Shown here piece by piece: positions 29,982 through 43,989 of a stretch of 64,000 nt of DNA (positions within the stretch are counted from its first letter, which is position 1; the number at the start of each line of letters is the position of its first letter). The notes under the pieces are model-generated. The model worked only from the letters and a program-made list of their open reading frames with translations, had not been told where the DNA came from and ran no database searches. The position numbers were made by a program, and so were the translations under genes. Location of the stretch: NCBI GenBank assembly GCA_037367405.1, contig JAZKJV010010132.1:1-64000 (forward strand), written 5' to 3'. Source of the stretch: Ottelia alismoides. Lineage: Eukaryota > Streptophyta > Magnoliopsida > Alismatales > Hydrocharitaceae.

Positions 29982-32900
29982 TGATGAATCTCGTATTCAT
30001 CTTGCTAAAAGCCGCAAATTAAACCCCCTGCTTAATCAATCCAATAAAAATCACCTGTAATTCCTTGTTTTTATCATGTATTATATTGTAAATAAATTAC
30101 CTTTAATTTATTGTATTCAATTTACTCTATTTTCCTTGTAATTATTTTATCCTAAAAAACCCCTAAAAATTAGGTAGAATAATTGTCTATAATTCACTGA
30201 CCATTAAAAGCACTAGAAAATACATTAAAAGCACTACAAAATACAAAAACATCTCAAAACCACAAAATTGGTATTTTTATCCCCTTAAAAATACCCCCAA
30301 AAATACGTTTTGTACAAATGAATTCTTTCGGCTTTTTGATCAACATGAAAGTTGTAGATCTCGTCGAGATGAGCAACTTTCATGTTTTGACTTTTTCCTA
30401 ATTCGACCTCTAACTATTTCTTTTCCATTTTTCTTTGTATTTATATTTGAATTATTCTGATTGGGCCACATGGCGTCCCCTGGGCCACCCACGTGGCCTG
30501 CTTCCACTTCCGCCACCCGATGCTTCTTCTGACCGTTGGATCTCCATCGACCGCCTCAATCTCTGCCGTCCATCGTCGCTTTATTCCCAGTCATTTGATC
30601 TGACTCTCAGATCAGATCTTAGCCGCTCACCAGCGCCTGAACACAGCCGCCCGATCACTCTCATCATCCAACGCTTCTCCTCGCGCCACGTCTCCCTACA
30701 ACCTCCGCCGTTCGATCCGCTCCCATCCCTCGGCCTTCAACGCGCCACATCACCCCTTTAATCTTAACCGCCCAATCTTCTTTCCATCTGATGGCCCTCC
30801 ACTTGCTACGTCATCTCTTCACCGTTCACCGTTGGATCCCCTCCATCTCCTAATCCGATCCGTCCACTAGCGCCTCGATCACATCCATTGGATCAGATCT
30901 ATGATCTGATCCCTTCCATCCGCTAGCACTCTAATCCTGACCGTTGGATCGCAAGATCCAACTGCCCTCACTCATCGTCCTCCTCCGGCCGTATCTCTCT
31001 CTCAAGGCGTTACGACTCGCGGTGACTCCACCCCCTTCCATTTCTATCCGACGCTCCAACCACCACCTCCTCAACATAACGTCACCAACACCTTCCCCGT
31101 TCTTCCGCCATCCTCGCACGTCACCCACCATGCACAACCATTATCCCCCTCACCATTAACGCTCCGTTCAAAAACGGTCCTCCACCATCGTAACCCCCAA
31201 CCACCTCCACCTATTTAAGCCACCCTTCGCCACCGGCAGCCCTTGTCCACCATTTGTGGGCTTAAGCCCAGTCTCCCCCGCCCCTCCGGTGACAGCAGAG
31301 GAGGCGGGGCGTCGAGGCATCGACGACTTAGGCCTGGTGTCGACCCTCGGCGTTCCTCTGCCGAGTAGAGGCTCCTCTGGCAGCCACCTAGCTCCGTGCA
31401 CCGGCCGCGCACGCTGGGCAAAGACCCCATGCCCCCAAGGAGCTCAATCCCAGGTCACTTCCTCCACGAGCACCTCGCTCCGACGAGGTGACTTTTCTTG
31501 TTATTTCTCGTATTTTTTCCATAACCTACACAATCTCTCAACCTCCTCTGACCATCTTCCGACATCCACCCAACCACCAGCATCTCCGCTCACTACCCCG
31601 CTCACCCTCCTAGTTCTCCATGATCTCGTTCACCTCCGACCCACCTTCTCTGCAGCTCGCCGGAGAAGAGACCCATGTCCCCCGCTCCTCCACGTCCAGG
31701 GACTCCACACACTTCACTTTCACTTTGCACACGCTTCGGATACCCACTGACCCTTGCAGGATCCTCAATGGCCGGAGATTACATCGGCAATACTTCAAAA
31801 GTCCTCCCTCCGGCGAAGCTCCACCGGTATGCACCGTCGTTCAGCTCTGGAGCTTCGCAGCACATCCAGGTCGTCCGTCAGGCCTCCAGAAAGCTGCCTA
31901 GACCATCAAGTGCCCTTGGCAGGTGAGGCGGAGCAGTCTGCAGGTCGCCGGAGCCCCGCCTTCTCCTGCGCCTTGTAGAGGAGAAGAAGTTACAGATGCC
32001 GTCCGATCATCTGGATCGGACGGCTATGATGAAGCCACGTGGGCATGTCGAGCATATAGCCAAACCTCCAGGCTCGAGATCCATCGACCCTCGCCTCGAG
32101 CCTCCAGACGATGCCACGTGTCCCGAACCGAAGGCATCTTCCCGAACCTGGGCCGTCACGTGCACCGCACGTGAGGGCGTGGGTAATTTACATGAAGGAC
32201 CCCAGTATCTTTGATAATTGCAGAATGGTCTCCAGGCGCGTGATCTACGTGCGCACTTGGGGTATTTTATAGGGAAGCCCTCAAGATTTGGAAAAATTAC
32301 AAAAAGGCCCCCACGCGTGAAGGAAAACTGCATTAAGGGCCAGGCGATTTTTGGTATCTACATTTAGGTCCTTCCAGGGACCTAAATGTAATAGTTATCC
32401 TTTTATTTCCTTGCATTTTTATTACAATTATGCCCCTGCATTGTTTCATTCATAACTTGAGCATCGTAGGTCCAAATTGCATGATTTTAGTGTCGTTTTG
32501 ATCCTTGTTTTATTTTCTACATCATAGCATGTTTATTTTTTGCATATGCCACTATTTTAAGTAAAGTGAATTTTTGTGATAGATGTTGACTCTGTTATAC
32601 TTGATCTTGCTCTGATTGGATAACCTTTTTATTGCTCATATTTTTATGGTATAATTGTAATCTGATGTTCTGCATATATATTCTCTTGCATCATGTTCAT
32701 GCATCCTCTTAAACTTGCATAAAAACCAATAAAAAATGCATACATCATGGCATCGCTTTGTAAATAGCATAATTTGCATGAGGACGTAACATTGAAATTA
32801 ACTCACTCTGTGCTTCATGAATTGAAATTCAATAAACATATTAAGCAGCCGTGTCCCTGTGTTCGACCTTGGTAGACTTGCCAAGTAAAAATATTCCACG

Positions 32901-32994
32901 ACATTCAAAGATCGTGGTTTTTGCTGAACCAAATTCGCCTCCTATTCTACGACATAATTTTCCACAATTAAAGAGGCGAATTTCGTGTTCATCA
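29982..32994 (+). repeat. Array LTR 2 (3,013 bp)
   Basis: TATTTAAG is at 31,212-31,219. Private changes include a short tandem duplication of ATTAAAAGCACTA near 30,205-30,235 and a deletion of about 45 bp near 32,630, where the TCAATGATGGAATTAAAATG segment of the other LTRs is gone. It groups with LTR 1 (AAAAGCCGCAAATT near its start). Confidence 0.95.
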
Positions 32995-35457
32995 AATGGT
33001 GCCGTTGCCGGGGAAACGAGTTAGATTAATTTTTGGATTTTGATTTTATTTGTTAAAAAAAATTCAAAATTTTTAGGTCCTCGTTTCATGCATCATTTCT
33101 TTGCATCGTATTTGCTGATTTAAATTCTCTGAGTATTCTAACGATTATCTTTTGTGGCAGGGCCCATGATGATCGAGGACACTTGATCCTCATGGAGGCG
33201 TGAAGGTGGGAGCTTCCGCTGAAAAGGCCACAAAAGAATTCGGAAAGAAATTATCGGAATTTTTGATCAGACAGCTTGCATTGCATATTGTAAAAAAATG
33301 CATCTGCATATTTATTTCCAGTTTTGCATATTGTACACACACACACACACAAAAACCACACACACACACACACACCTACACTTGCACATACTCACCCCCA
33401 CCATCCTCCCCTGTATATTTCTCTCTCGCTCCCTCTATCTCTATCTCTATATCTCTCTCTGTGTATATTTTTCACGAACCCCCTACCCCTCACCCTTGTA
33501 TAATAGAACCCCCCTAATTCAGAATTTGCTTAGGCTATTTGTAGCCTAAGTATAGGGGAATCTGCCTGCTCATCCATCGCTCGTCCCGTCCTCTTGTACT
33601 TAGGATAATTTTGGCCTAAGTATAGGGGGACCCTCCTCCTCAGTTCCGCTATATCACCCTATATTCAAACAGAGCCTTGGCTTCATGGCACTTGTGCTAT
33701 GAGGACATAGCAAAATTTAAGTATAGGGGGGTATACCGTATAATACTGTATATTTACTTCAGCCTTAGCTCGTATTTTTAAAACTTTTTAAAATTTATTT
33801 TCAGGCTGGGTTTTGGTAAACTGGTGAACTGAGTTTTGTAAAAACTTTGTAAAAATGTTTTCCTAAAATCGAGGGTTTAAACTGTGTAAACATCCCTTTT
33901 CAAAAAAAAAATGAAAAATTAAAAACTCTTCTTGGAATTTTACTCTGACTACTAGGCTTAGTAGACATTTTCAGTGAGGGAACTTCGGTCTCCCTTAGCA
34001 GAGTGGGTGGTTTATAGGACATCGCAGATGGCACCGTCCTTAAGGATCACGGGTCTCGGCCCGTACTTACACCCATACTGGCTGAGAGTGGATACTTTTA
34101 TTAATTTGAGCCTGGGCCAGTCATTGTCTCTCCAGAAAAAAAATTAAAACTCATAAAAATCTGCAAAAGTAAAAAATCACACAAAAATCACTAACCCAAG
34201 GAGTTGGTACATTCACACTCACGCAAGGCTTGAGGATTTTGAGGACACTAGATTTCTGTGATCTTGAGAGTCTGAGTTAACATGCCTTAGCCATTAGGGT
34301 TTTTAAGACTTAAATATCCACACTTCCCTGGTTTGAAAGATTTGAGTGCTATATTGCACTCTTCATCTCTACCTTCAAGAAAATATGATCAGCACAATCA
34401 CCTCCACAACTGCATGATTGATGAGATGAGTTGAGTTATCACTTGAGGAGCCAGGACTAGAGATTTGAGTTTAGACCCGATCTGATGATATTTGAGGATG
34501 GGATAAAGTTAATGAAGGCTCCAGAAAACCTGAGTGTCAGCAAAAATCCTAGCCAGTATGTGAACAAGATTCATATGCCATCTCTTGATATTTACCTAAA
34601 AGTGCCAGGATGTGATGAAACTTAATGATTATTGTTGACCAGTGTGCGCCAACTTTTGGTAAAAGCAGTGGAGCTAGCCAACAAAAGAAATGAAATGTCA
34701 AAGAAAAAGCTTTGAATACCAAAGTGAAATTACAAATGAGCTTCCACCAATGGCGAGCGCTCCCAAACATTTTCAAAGTGTCCACTTGGACCAAGAGCTA
34801 ATTAGGACCAGGAGTCGGGATGACACCAAAAAAGGGCTTTGCATCGTAAATGCTACAAGTCTGGGTGTCGAAGGTATCTTAGATACTCAAAAGAGACACA
34901 CCCCGGTGTACTCCCAGAAAAACAAGTGCAGACGACTCCAACTCTCTTGACGGACGCATTGGTCAATAATTTAAAAATTTTATATGTGTTGAGTAAAAGG
35001 CACTCGAGAGGCCCCTTGTTCCAATGTGAGGGTGAGAAAAATAGACACAATCCCATGTCCCTCCATCATCTGGCCATCCATCTACACTTTCAAGTCTGAC
35101 GAACTAATGAGACGGTTGACTGAAGCAAGAATAGATTTATTCCCTATTATTGAGGATTAGGTCTAGAGGAGAGTTTTTGGGACTGGAACTTTGGGTGATG
35201 CCTCGATTTGACTCTCATGAAATGCAGTACACTAAATGTCATATCCTTATATTATATGTACAAAAAGAGAGTCTGATAATCATAGAAGTTGGATTCCTTC
35301 TGATTAAGGCTTGGATAAACTCGGAATTTTAGGATCACTTAAGTCTAGGGTCTTTGAAAGATCAAGCTTGGAAATTTTCACGCGCACTGTCAGGAATTAA
35401 TCCGACTCCTTCATTCTTTATATGCTCGAGGACGAGCATGGTTTAAGTATAGGGGTA
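32995..35457 (+). mobile_element. Array internal domain 2 (2,463 bp, full form)
   Basis: It has the same PBS variant as domain 1 (32,997-33,014). It carries the ~736-bp module missing from domain 1 (34,641-35,376), which begins AGTGTGCGCCAACTTTTGG. The module holds overlapping small frames: plus 34,690-34,950 (MKCQRKSFEYQSEITNELPP on) and minus 34,549-34,794 (MVQVDTLKMFGSARHWWKL on). Neither has a known domain. The start codon of the first short frame is altered here (GGACACTTG). Confidence 0.92.
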
Positions 35458-38400
35458 TGATGAATCTCGTATTCATCATGCTAAAAGCCTCAAATTAAAC
35501 CCCCTGCTTAATCAATCCAATAAAAATCACCTGTAATTCCTTGTTTTTATCATGTATTATATTGTATATAAATTACCTTTAATTTATTGTATTTAATTTA
35601 CTCTATTTTCCTTGTAATTATTTTACCCTCAAAAACCCCTAAAAATTAGGTAGAATAATTGTCTATAATTCACTGACCATTAAAAGCACTAAAAAATACA
35701 AAAACATCTCAAAACCACAAAATTGGTATTTTTATCCCCTTAAAAATACCCCCAAAAATACGTTTTGTACAAATGACTTCTTTTGGCTTTTTGACCAACA
35801 CGAAAGTTGTAGATCTCGTCAAGACGAGCAACTTTCATGTTTTGACTTTTTTCCTAATTCGACCTCTAACTATTTCTTTTCTATTTTTCTTTGTATTTAT
35901 ATTTGAATTATTCTGATTGGGCCACGTGGCGTCCCTTGGGCCACCCACGTGGCCTGCTTCCACTTCCGCCACCCGGCGCCTCTTCAGACCGTTGGATCTC
36001 CATCGCCCGCCTCAATCTCCGCCGTCCATAGTCGCTTTATTCCCAGCCATTTGATCCGACTCTCAGATCAGATCTTAGCTGCTCACCAGCGCCTAAACCA
36101 CAGCCGCCCGATCACTCTCATCATCCAACGCTTCTCCTCGCGCCACGTCTCCCTACAACCTCCGCCGTTCGATCCGCTCCCATCCCTCGGCCGTCAACAC
36201 GCCACGTCACCCCTTTAATCTTAACCGCCCGATCTTCTTTCCATCTGATGGCCCTCCACTTGCCACGTCATCTCTTCACCGTTCACCGTTGGATCCCCTC
36301 CATCTCCTAAACCAATCCGTCCACTAGCGCCTCGATCGCACCCATTGGATCAAATCTATGATCTGATCCCTTCCTTCCGCTAGCACTCTAATCCTGACCG
36401 TTGGATCGCAAGATCCAACGGCCCTCCCTCATTGTCCTCCTCCGGCCGTATCTCTCTCTCCAGGCGTTACGACTCGCGGCGACTCCAACCCCTTCCATTT
36501 CTAACCGACGCTCCAACCACCACCTCCTCGACATAACGTCACCAACACCTTCCCCGTTCTTCCGCCATCCTCTCGCGTCACCCACCATGCACATCCATTA
36601 TCCCCCTCACCATTAACACCCCGTTCAAAAACGGTCCTCCACCATCGTAACCCCTGACCACCTCTGCCTATTTAAGCCACCCTCCGCCACCGGCAGCCCT
36701 TGTCCACCATTTGTGGGCTTAAGCCCAGTCTCCCCCACCCCTCCGGTGACAACGGAGGAGGCGGGGCATCGAGGCGTCGACGACTTAGGCCTGGTGTCGA
36801 CCCTCGACGTTCCTCCGCCGAGTAGAGGCTCCTCTGGCAGCCACCGAGCTCCGTGCACCGGCCGCGCACGCTGGGCGAAGACCCCGAGCCCCCAAGGAGC
36901 TCAATCCCAGGTCACTTCCTCCACCAGCACCTTGCTCCGGCGAGGTGACTTTCTTGTTATTTCTCGTATTTTTCCATAACCTACACAATCTCTCAACCTC
37001 CTCTGACCATCTTCCGACATCCACCCAACCACCAGCATCTCCGCTCACTACCCCGCTCACACTCCTAGTTCTCCTCGTTCACCTCCAACTCACCTTCTCT
37101 GCAGCTCGCCGGAGAAGAGACCCATGTCCCCCGCTCCTCCACATCCACGGGACTCCACACTCTTCACTTTCACTTTGCGCACGCTTCGGATACCCACTGA
37201 CCCTTGCAGGACCCTCAATGGCCGGAGATTACATCGACAATACTTCAAAAGTCCTCCCTCCGGCGAAGCTCCACCGGTATGCACCGTCGTTTAGCTCTGG
37301 AGCTTCACAGCACATCCAGGTCGTTCGCCAGGCCTCCAGAAAGCTGCCTAGACCATCAAGAGGCCTTGGCAGGCGAGGCGGAGTAGTCTGCAGGTCGCCG
37401 GAGCCCCGCCTTCTCCGGCGCCTTGCGGAGGAGAAGAAGTTACAGATGCCGTCCGATCATCTGGATCGGACAGCTATGATGAAGCCACGCGGGCATGCCG
37501 AGCATCCAGCCAAACCTCCAGGCTCAGGATCCACCGACCCTCGCCTCGAGCCTCCAGACGATGCCACGTGTCCCGAACCGAAGGCATCTTCCCGAACCTG
37601 GGCCGTCACGTGCACCGCACGTGAGGGCGTGGGTAATTTACACGAAGGACCCTAGTATCTTTGATAATTGCAGAATGGTCCTCCAGGCACGTGCTCCACG
37701 TGCGCACCTGGGGTATTTTACAGGGAAGCCCTCAAGGTTTGGAAGAATTACAAAAAGGCCCCCACGCGTGAAGGAAAACTGCATCAAGGGCCAGGCGGTT
37801 TTTGGTATCTACATTTAGGTCCTTCTAGGGACCTAAATGTAATAGTTATCCTTTTATTTCCTTGCATTTTTATTACAATTATGCCCCTGCATTGTTTCAT
37901 TCATAACTTGAGCATCGTAGGTCCAAATTGCATGATTTTAGTGTCTTTTTTAACCTTGTTTTATTCTCTACATCATAGCATGTTTATTTTTCGCATATGC
38001 CACTATTTTAAGTATAGTGAATTTTTGTGATAGATGTTGACTCTGCTATACTTGATCTTGCTCTGATTGGATAACCTTTTTCAATGATGGAATTAAAATG
38101 ATCCTGATTTCCTTTTCTATTATATTGCTCATATTTTTATGGTATAATTGTAATCTGATGTTCTGCATATATATTCTCTTGCATTATGTTCATGCATCCT
38201 CTTAAACTTGCATAAAAACCAATAAAAAATGCATACATCATGGCATCGCTTTGTAAATAGCATAATTTGCATGAGAACCTAAAATTGAAATTAACTCACT
38301 CTGTGCTTCATGAATTGAAATTCAATAAACATATTAAGCGACCATGTCCCTGTGTTCGACCTTGGTAGACTTGCCAAGTAAAAATATTCCACGACATTCA

Positions 38401-38487
38401 AAGATCGTGGTTTTTGCTGAACCGAATTCGCCTCCTATACTGCGACATAATTTTCCACAATTAAAGAGGCGAATTTCGCGTTCATCA
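35458..38487 (+). repeat. Array LTR 3 (3,030 bp)
   Basis: TATTTAAG is at 36,669-36,676. The U3 palindrome CCGTTGGATC/GATCCAACGG lies at 36,398-36,421. A frame at 36,713-36,944 ends at a GT splice-donor-like site and joins in phase to the frame beginning after TTGCAG at 37,209 and ending at 37,655. A long unspliced frame also exists (36,945-37,655, 236 codons). R/U5 hairpin at 37,811-37,840. Confidence 0.95.
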
Positions 38488-40959
38488 AATGGCGCCGTTG
38501 TCGGGGAAACGACTTAGATTAATTTTTGGATTTGGATTTTATTTGTTAAAAAAATTCAAAATTTTTAGGTCCTCGTTTCATGCATCATTTCTATGCATCG
38601 TATTCGCTGATTTAAATTCTCTGAGTATTCTAACGATTATCTTTTGTGACACGGCCCATGATGATCGAGGATGCTTGATCCTCATGGAGGCGTGAAGTCG
38701 GGAGCTTCCGCTGAAAAGGCCACAAAAGAATTCGGGAAGAAATTATCGGAATTTTTGATCAGACAACTTGCATTGCATATTGTAAAAAAAATTGCATCTG
38801 CATATTTATTTCCAGTTTTGCATATTGTACACATACACAAAAAAAACCCACACACACACACACCTACACTTGCACATACTCACCCCCACCATCCTCCCCT
38901 ATATATTTCTCTCTCTCTCTCTCCCTCTATCTCTATCTCTATATCTCTCCCTGTGTATATTTTTCACGAACCCCCTACCCCTCACCCTTGTATCATAGAA
39001 CCCCCCCTAATTCAGACTTTGCTTAGGCTATTTGTAGCCTAAGTATAGGGGGAATCTGCCTGCTCATCCATCTCTCTTCCCGTCTTCTTGTACTTAGGAC
39101 AACTTTGGCCTAAGTATAGGGGGACCCTCCTCCTCAGTTCAGCTATATCACCCTATATTCAAACAGAGCCTTGGCTTCATGGCACTTGTGCGATGAGGAC
39201 ATAACAAAATTTAAGTATAGGGGGGTATACCATATAATACTGTATATTTACTTCATCCTTAGCTCGTATTTTTAAAACTTTTTAAAATTTATTTTCGGGC
39301 TGGGTTTTGGTAAACTGGTGAACTGAGTTTTGTAAAAACTTTCTAAAAATGTTTTCCTAAAATCGAGGGTTTAAACTGTGTAAACATCCCTTTTCAAAAA
39401 AAATGAAAAGTAAAAACTCTTCTTGGAATTTTACTCTGACTACTAGGCTTAGTAGACATTTTCAGTGAGGGAACTTCGGTCTCCCTTATCAGAGTGGGTG
39501 GTTTAAAGGACATCGCAGATGGCACCGTCCTTAAGGATCACGGGTCTCGGCTCGTACTTACACCCATACTGGCTGAGAGTGTATACTTTTATTCATTTGA
39601 GCCTGGGCCAGTCATTGTCTCTCCAGAAAAAAAATTAAAACTCATAAAAATATGCAAAAGTAAAAAATCACACAAAAATCACTAACCCAAGGAGTTGGTG
39701 TATTCCCGACACATTCCCACTCACACAAGGCTTGAGGATTTTGAGGACACTAGATTTCTGTGATCTTGAGAGTCTGAGTTAACATGCCTTAGCCATTAGG
39801 GTTTTTAAGACATAAATATCCACACTTCCCTGGTTTGAAAGATTTGAGTGCTATATTGCACTCTTCATCTCTACCTTCAAGAAAATATGATCATCACAAT
39901 CACCTCCACAACTGCATGATTGATGAGATGAGTTGAGTTATCACTTGAGGAGCCAGGACTAGAGATTTGAGTTTAGACCCGATCTGATGATATTTGAGGA
40001 TGGGATAAAGTTAATGAAGGCTTCGGAAAACCTGAGTGTCAGCAAAAACCCTAGCCAGTATGTGAACAAGATTCATATGCCATCTCTTGATATTTACCTA
40101 AAAGTGCCAGGATGTGATGAAACTTAATGATTATTGTTGACCAGTGTGCGCCAACTTTTGGTAAAAGCAGTGGAGCTAGCCAACAAAAGAAATGAAATGT
40201 CAAAGAAAAAGCTTTGAATACCAAAGTGAAATTACAAATGAGCTTCCACCAATGGCGAGCGCTCCCAAACATTTTCAAAGTGTCCACTTGGACCAAGAGC
40301 TAATTAGGACCAGGAGTCGGGATGACACCAAAAAAGGGCTTTGCATCGTAAATGCTACAAGTCTGGGTGTCGAAGGTATCTTAGATACTCAAAAGAGACA
40401 CACTCCGGTGTACTCCCAGAAAAACAAGTGCAGACGACTCCAACTCTCTTGACGGACGCATTGGTCAATAATTTAAAAATTTTATATGTGTTGAGTAAAA
40501 GGCACTCGAGAGGCCCCTTGTTCCAATGTGAGGGTGAGAAAAATAGACACAATCCCATGTCCCTCCATCATCTGGCCATCCATCTACACTTTCAAGTCTG
40601 ACGAACTAATGAGACGGTTGACTGAAGCAAGAATAGATTTATTCCCTATTATTGAGGATTAGGTCTAGAGGAGAGTTTTTGGGACTGGAACTTTGGGTGA
40701 TGCCTCGATTTGACTCTCATGAAATGCAGTACACTAAATGTCATATCCTTATATTATATGTACAAAAAGAGAGTCTGATAATCAGAGAAGTTGGATTCCT
40801 TCTGATTAAGGCTTGGATAAACTCGGAATTTTAGGATCACTTAAGTCTAGGGCCTTTGAAAGATCAAGCTTGGAAATTTTCACGCGCACTGTCAGGAATT
40901 AATCCGACTCCTTCATTTTTTATATGCTCGAGGACGAGCATGGTTTAAGTATAGGGGTA
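38488..40959 (+). mobile_element. Array internal domain 3 (2,472 bp)
   Basis: PBS TGGCGCCGTTGTCGGGGA (38,490-38,507): it keeps the consensus C at position 4 but has GTC instead of GCC. It shares GTGACACGGCCC (38,646 on) only with domain 4. The short frame begins at 38,671. The 736-bp module is present (about 40,143-40,880). Confidence 0.93.
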
Positions 40960-43900
40960 TGATGAATCTCGTATTCATCATGCTAAAAGCCTCAAATTAG
41001 ACCTCCTGCTTAATCAATCCAATAAAAATCACCTGTAATTCCTTGTTTTTATCATGTATTATATTGTATATAAATTACCTTTAATTTATTGTATTTAATT
41101 TACTCTATTTTCCTTGTAATTATTTTACCCTCAAAAACCCCTAAAAATTAGGTAGAATAATTGTCTATAATTCACTGACCATTAAAAGCACTAAAAAATA
41201 CAAAAACATCTCAAAACCACAAAATTGGTATTTTTATCCCCTTAAAAATACTCCCAAAAATACGTTTTGTACAAATGACTTCTTTTGGCTTTTTGACCAA
41301 CACGAAAGTTGTAGATCTCGTCAAGACGAGCAACTTTCATGTTTTGACTTTTTTCCTAATTCGACCTCTAACTATTTCTTTTCTATTTTTCTTTGTATTT
41401 ATATTTGAATTATTCTGATTGGGCCACGTGGCGTCCCTTGGGCCACCCACGTGGCCTGCTTCCACTTCCGCCACCCGGCGCCTCTTCTGACCGTTGGATC
41501 TCCATCGCCCGCCTCAATCTCCGCCGTCCATAGTCGCTTTATTCCCAGCCATTTGATCCGACTCTCAGATCAGATCTTAGCTTCTCACCAGCGCCTAAAC
41601 CACAGCCGCCCGATCACTCTCATCATCCAACGCTTCTCCTCGCGCCACGTCTCCCTACAACCTCCGCCGTTCGATCCGCTCCCATCCCTCGGCCGTCAAC
41701 ACGCCACGTCACCCCTTTAATCTTAACCGCCCGATCGTCTTTCCATCTGATGGCCCTCCACTTGCCACGTCATCTCTTCACCGTTCACCGTTGGATCCCC
41801 TCCATCTCCTAAACCAATCCGTCCACTAGCGCCTCGATCGCACCCATTGGATCAAATCTATGATCTGATCCCTTCCTTCTGCTAGCACTCTAATCCTGAC
41901 CATTGGATCGCAAGATCCAACGGCCCTCCCTCATTGTCCTCCTCCGGCCGTATCTCTCTCTCCAGGCGTTACGACTCGCGGCGACTCCAACCCCTTCCAT
42001 TTCTAGCCGACGCTCCAACCACCACCTCCTCGACATAACGTCACCAACACCTTCCCCGTTCTTCCGCCATCCTCGCGCGTCACCCACCATGCACAACCAT
42101 TATCCCCCTCACCATTAACACCCCGTTCAAAAACGGTCCTCCACCATCGTAACCCCAGACCACCTCTGCCTATTTAAGCCACCCTCCGCCACCGGCAGCC
42201 CTTGTCCACCATTTGTGGGCTTAAGCCCAGTCTCCCCCACCCCTCCGGTGACAGCGGAGGAGGCGGGGCATCGAGGCGTCGACGGCTTAGGCCTGGTGTC
42301 GACCCTCGGCGTTCCTCCGCCGAGTAGAGGCTCCTCTGGCAGCCACCGAGCTCCGTGCACCGGCCGCGCACGCTGGGCGAAGACCCCGAGCCCCCAAGGA
42401 GCTCAATCCCAGGTCACTTCCTCCACCAGCACCTCGCTCGGCGAGGTGACTTTCTTGTTATTTCTCGTATTTTTTCCATAACCTACACAATCTCTCAACC
42501 TCCTCTGACCATCTTCCGACATCCACCCAACCACCAGCATCTCCGCTCACTACCCCGCTCACACTCCTAGTTCTCCTCGTTCACCTCCCACTCACCTTCT
42601 CTACAGCTCGCCGGAGAAGAGACCCATGTCCCCCACTCCTCCACATCCACGGGACTCCACACTCTTCACTTTCACTTTGCGCACGCTTCAGATACCCACT
42701 GACCCTTGCAGGACCCTCAATGGTCGGAGATTACATCGACAATACTTCAAAAGTCCTCCCTCCGGCGAAGCTCCACCGGTATGCACCGTCGTTTAGCTCT
42801 GGAGCTTCACAACACATCCAGGTCGTTCGCCAGGCCTCCAGAAAGCTGCCTAGACCATCAAGAGGCCTTGGCAGGCGAGGCGGAGTAGTCTGCAGGTCGC
42901 CGGAGCCCCGCCTTCTCCGGCGCCTTGCGGAGGAGAAGAAGTTACAGATGCCGTCCGATCATCTGGATCAGACAGCTATGATGAAGCCACGCGGGCATGC
43001 CGAGCATCCAGCCAAACCTCCAGGCTCGGGATCCACCGACCCTCGCCTCGAGCCTCCAGACGATGCCACGTGTCCCGAACCGAAGGCATCTTCCCGAACC
43101 TGGGCCGTCACGTGCACCGCACGTGAGGGCGTGGGTAATTTACACGAAGGACCCTAGTATCTTTGATAATTGCAGAATGGTCCTCCAGGCACGTGCTCCA
43201 CGTGCGCACCTAGGGTATTTTACAGGGAAGCCCTCAAGGTTTGGAAGAATTACAAAAAGGCCCCCATGCGTGAAGGAAAACTGCATCAAGGGCCAGGCGG
43301 TTTTTGGTATCTACATTTAGGTCCTTCTAGGGACCTAAATGTAATAGTTATCCTTTTATTTCCTTGCATTTTTATTACAATTATGCCCCTGCATTGTTTC
43401 ATTCATAACTTGAGCATCGTAGGTCCAAATTGCATGATTTTAGTGTCTTTTTTAACCTTGTTTTATTCTCTACATCATAGCATGTTTATTTTTCGCATAT
43501 GCCACTATTTTAAGTATAGTGAATTTTTGTGATAGATGTTGACTCTGCTATACTTGATCTTGCTCTGATTGGATAACCTTTTTCAATGATGGAATTAAAA
43601 TGATCCTGATTTCCTTTTCTATTATATTGCTCATATTTTTATGGTATAATTGTAATCTGATGTTCTGCATATATATTCTCTTGCATTATGTTCATGCATC
43701 CTCTTAAACTTGCATAAAAACCAATAAAAAATGCATACATCATGGCATCGCTTTGTAAATAGCATAATTTGCATGAGAACCTAAAATTGAAATTAACTCA
43801 CTCTGTGCTTCATGAATTGAAATTCAATAAACATATTAAGCAGCCATGTCCCTGTGTTCGACCTTGGTAGACTTGCCAAGTAAAAATATTCCACGACATT

Positions 43901-43989
43901 CAAAGATCGTGGTTTTTGCTGAACCGAATTCGCCTCCTATACTGCGACATAATTTTCCACAATTAAAGAGGCGAATTTCGCGTTCATCA
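40960..43989 (+). repeat. Array LTR 4 (3,030 bp)
   Basis: TATTTAAG is at 42,171-42,178. It is closest to LTR 3 (both have CCCTCCCTCATTG in U3). One base is missing near 42,438 (CTCGCTCGGCGAGG), which breaks the split frame seen in LTR 3. A 145-codon frame (42,720-43,157) is intact. Confidence 0.95.

Noticed and set aside
36945..37655. 236-codon frame as a host gene
   Set aside because: It lies wholly inside LTR 3, is broken or shortened in other LTRs, and is Pro/Ser/Arg-rich as expected of GC-rich non-coding DNA.
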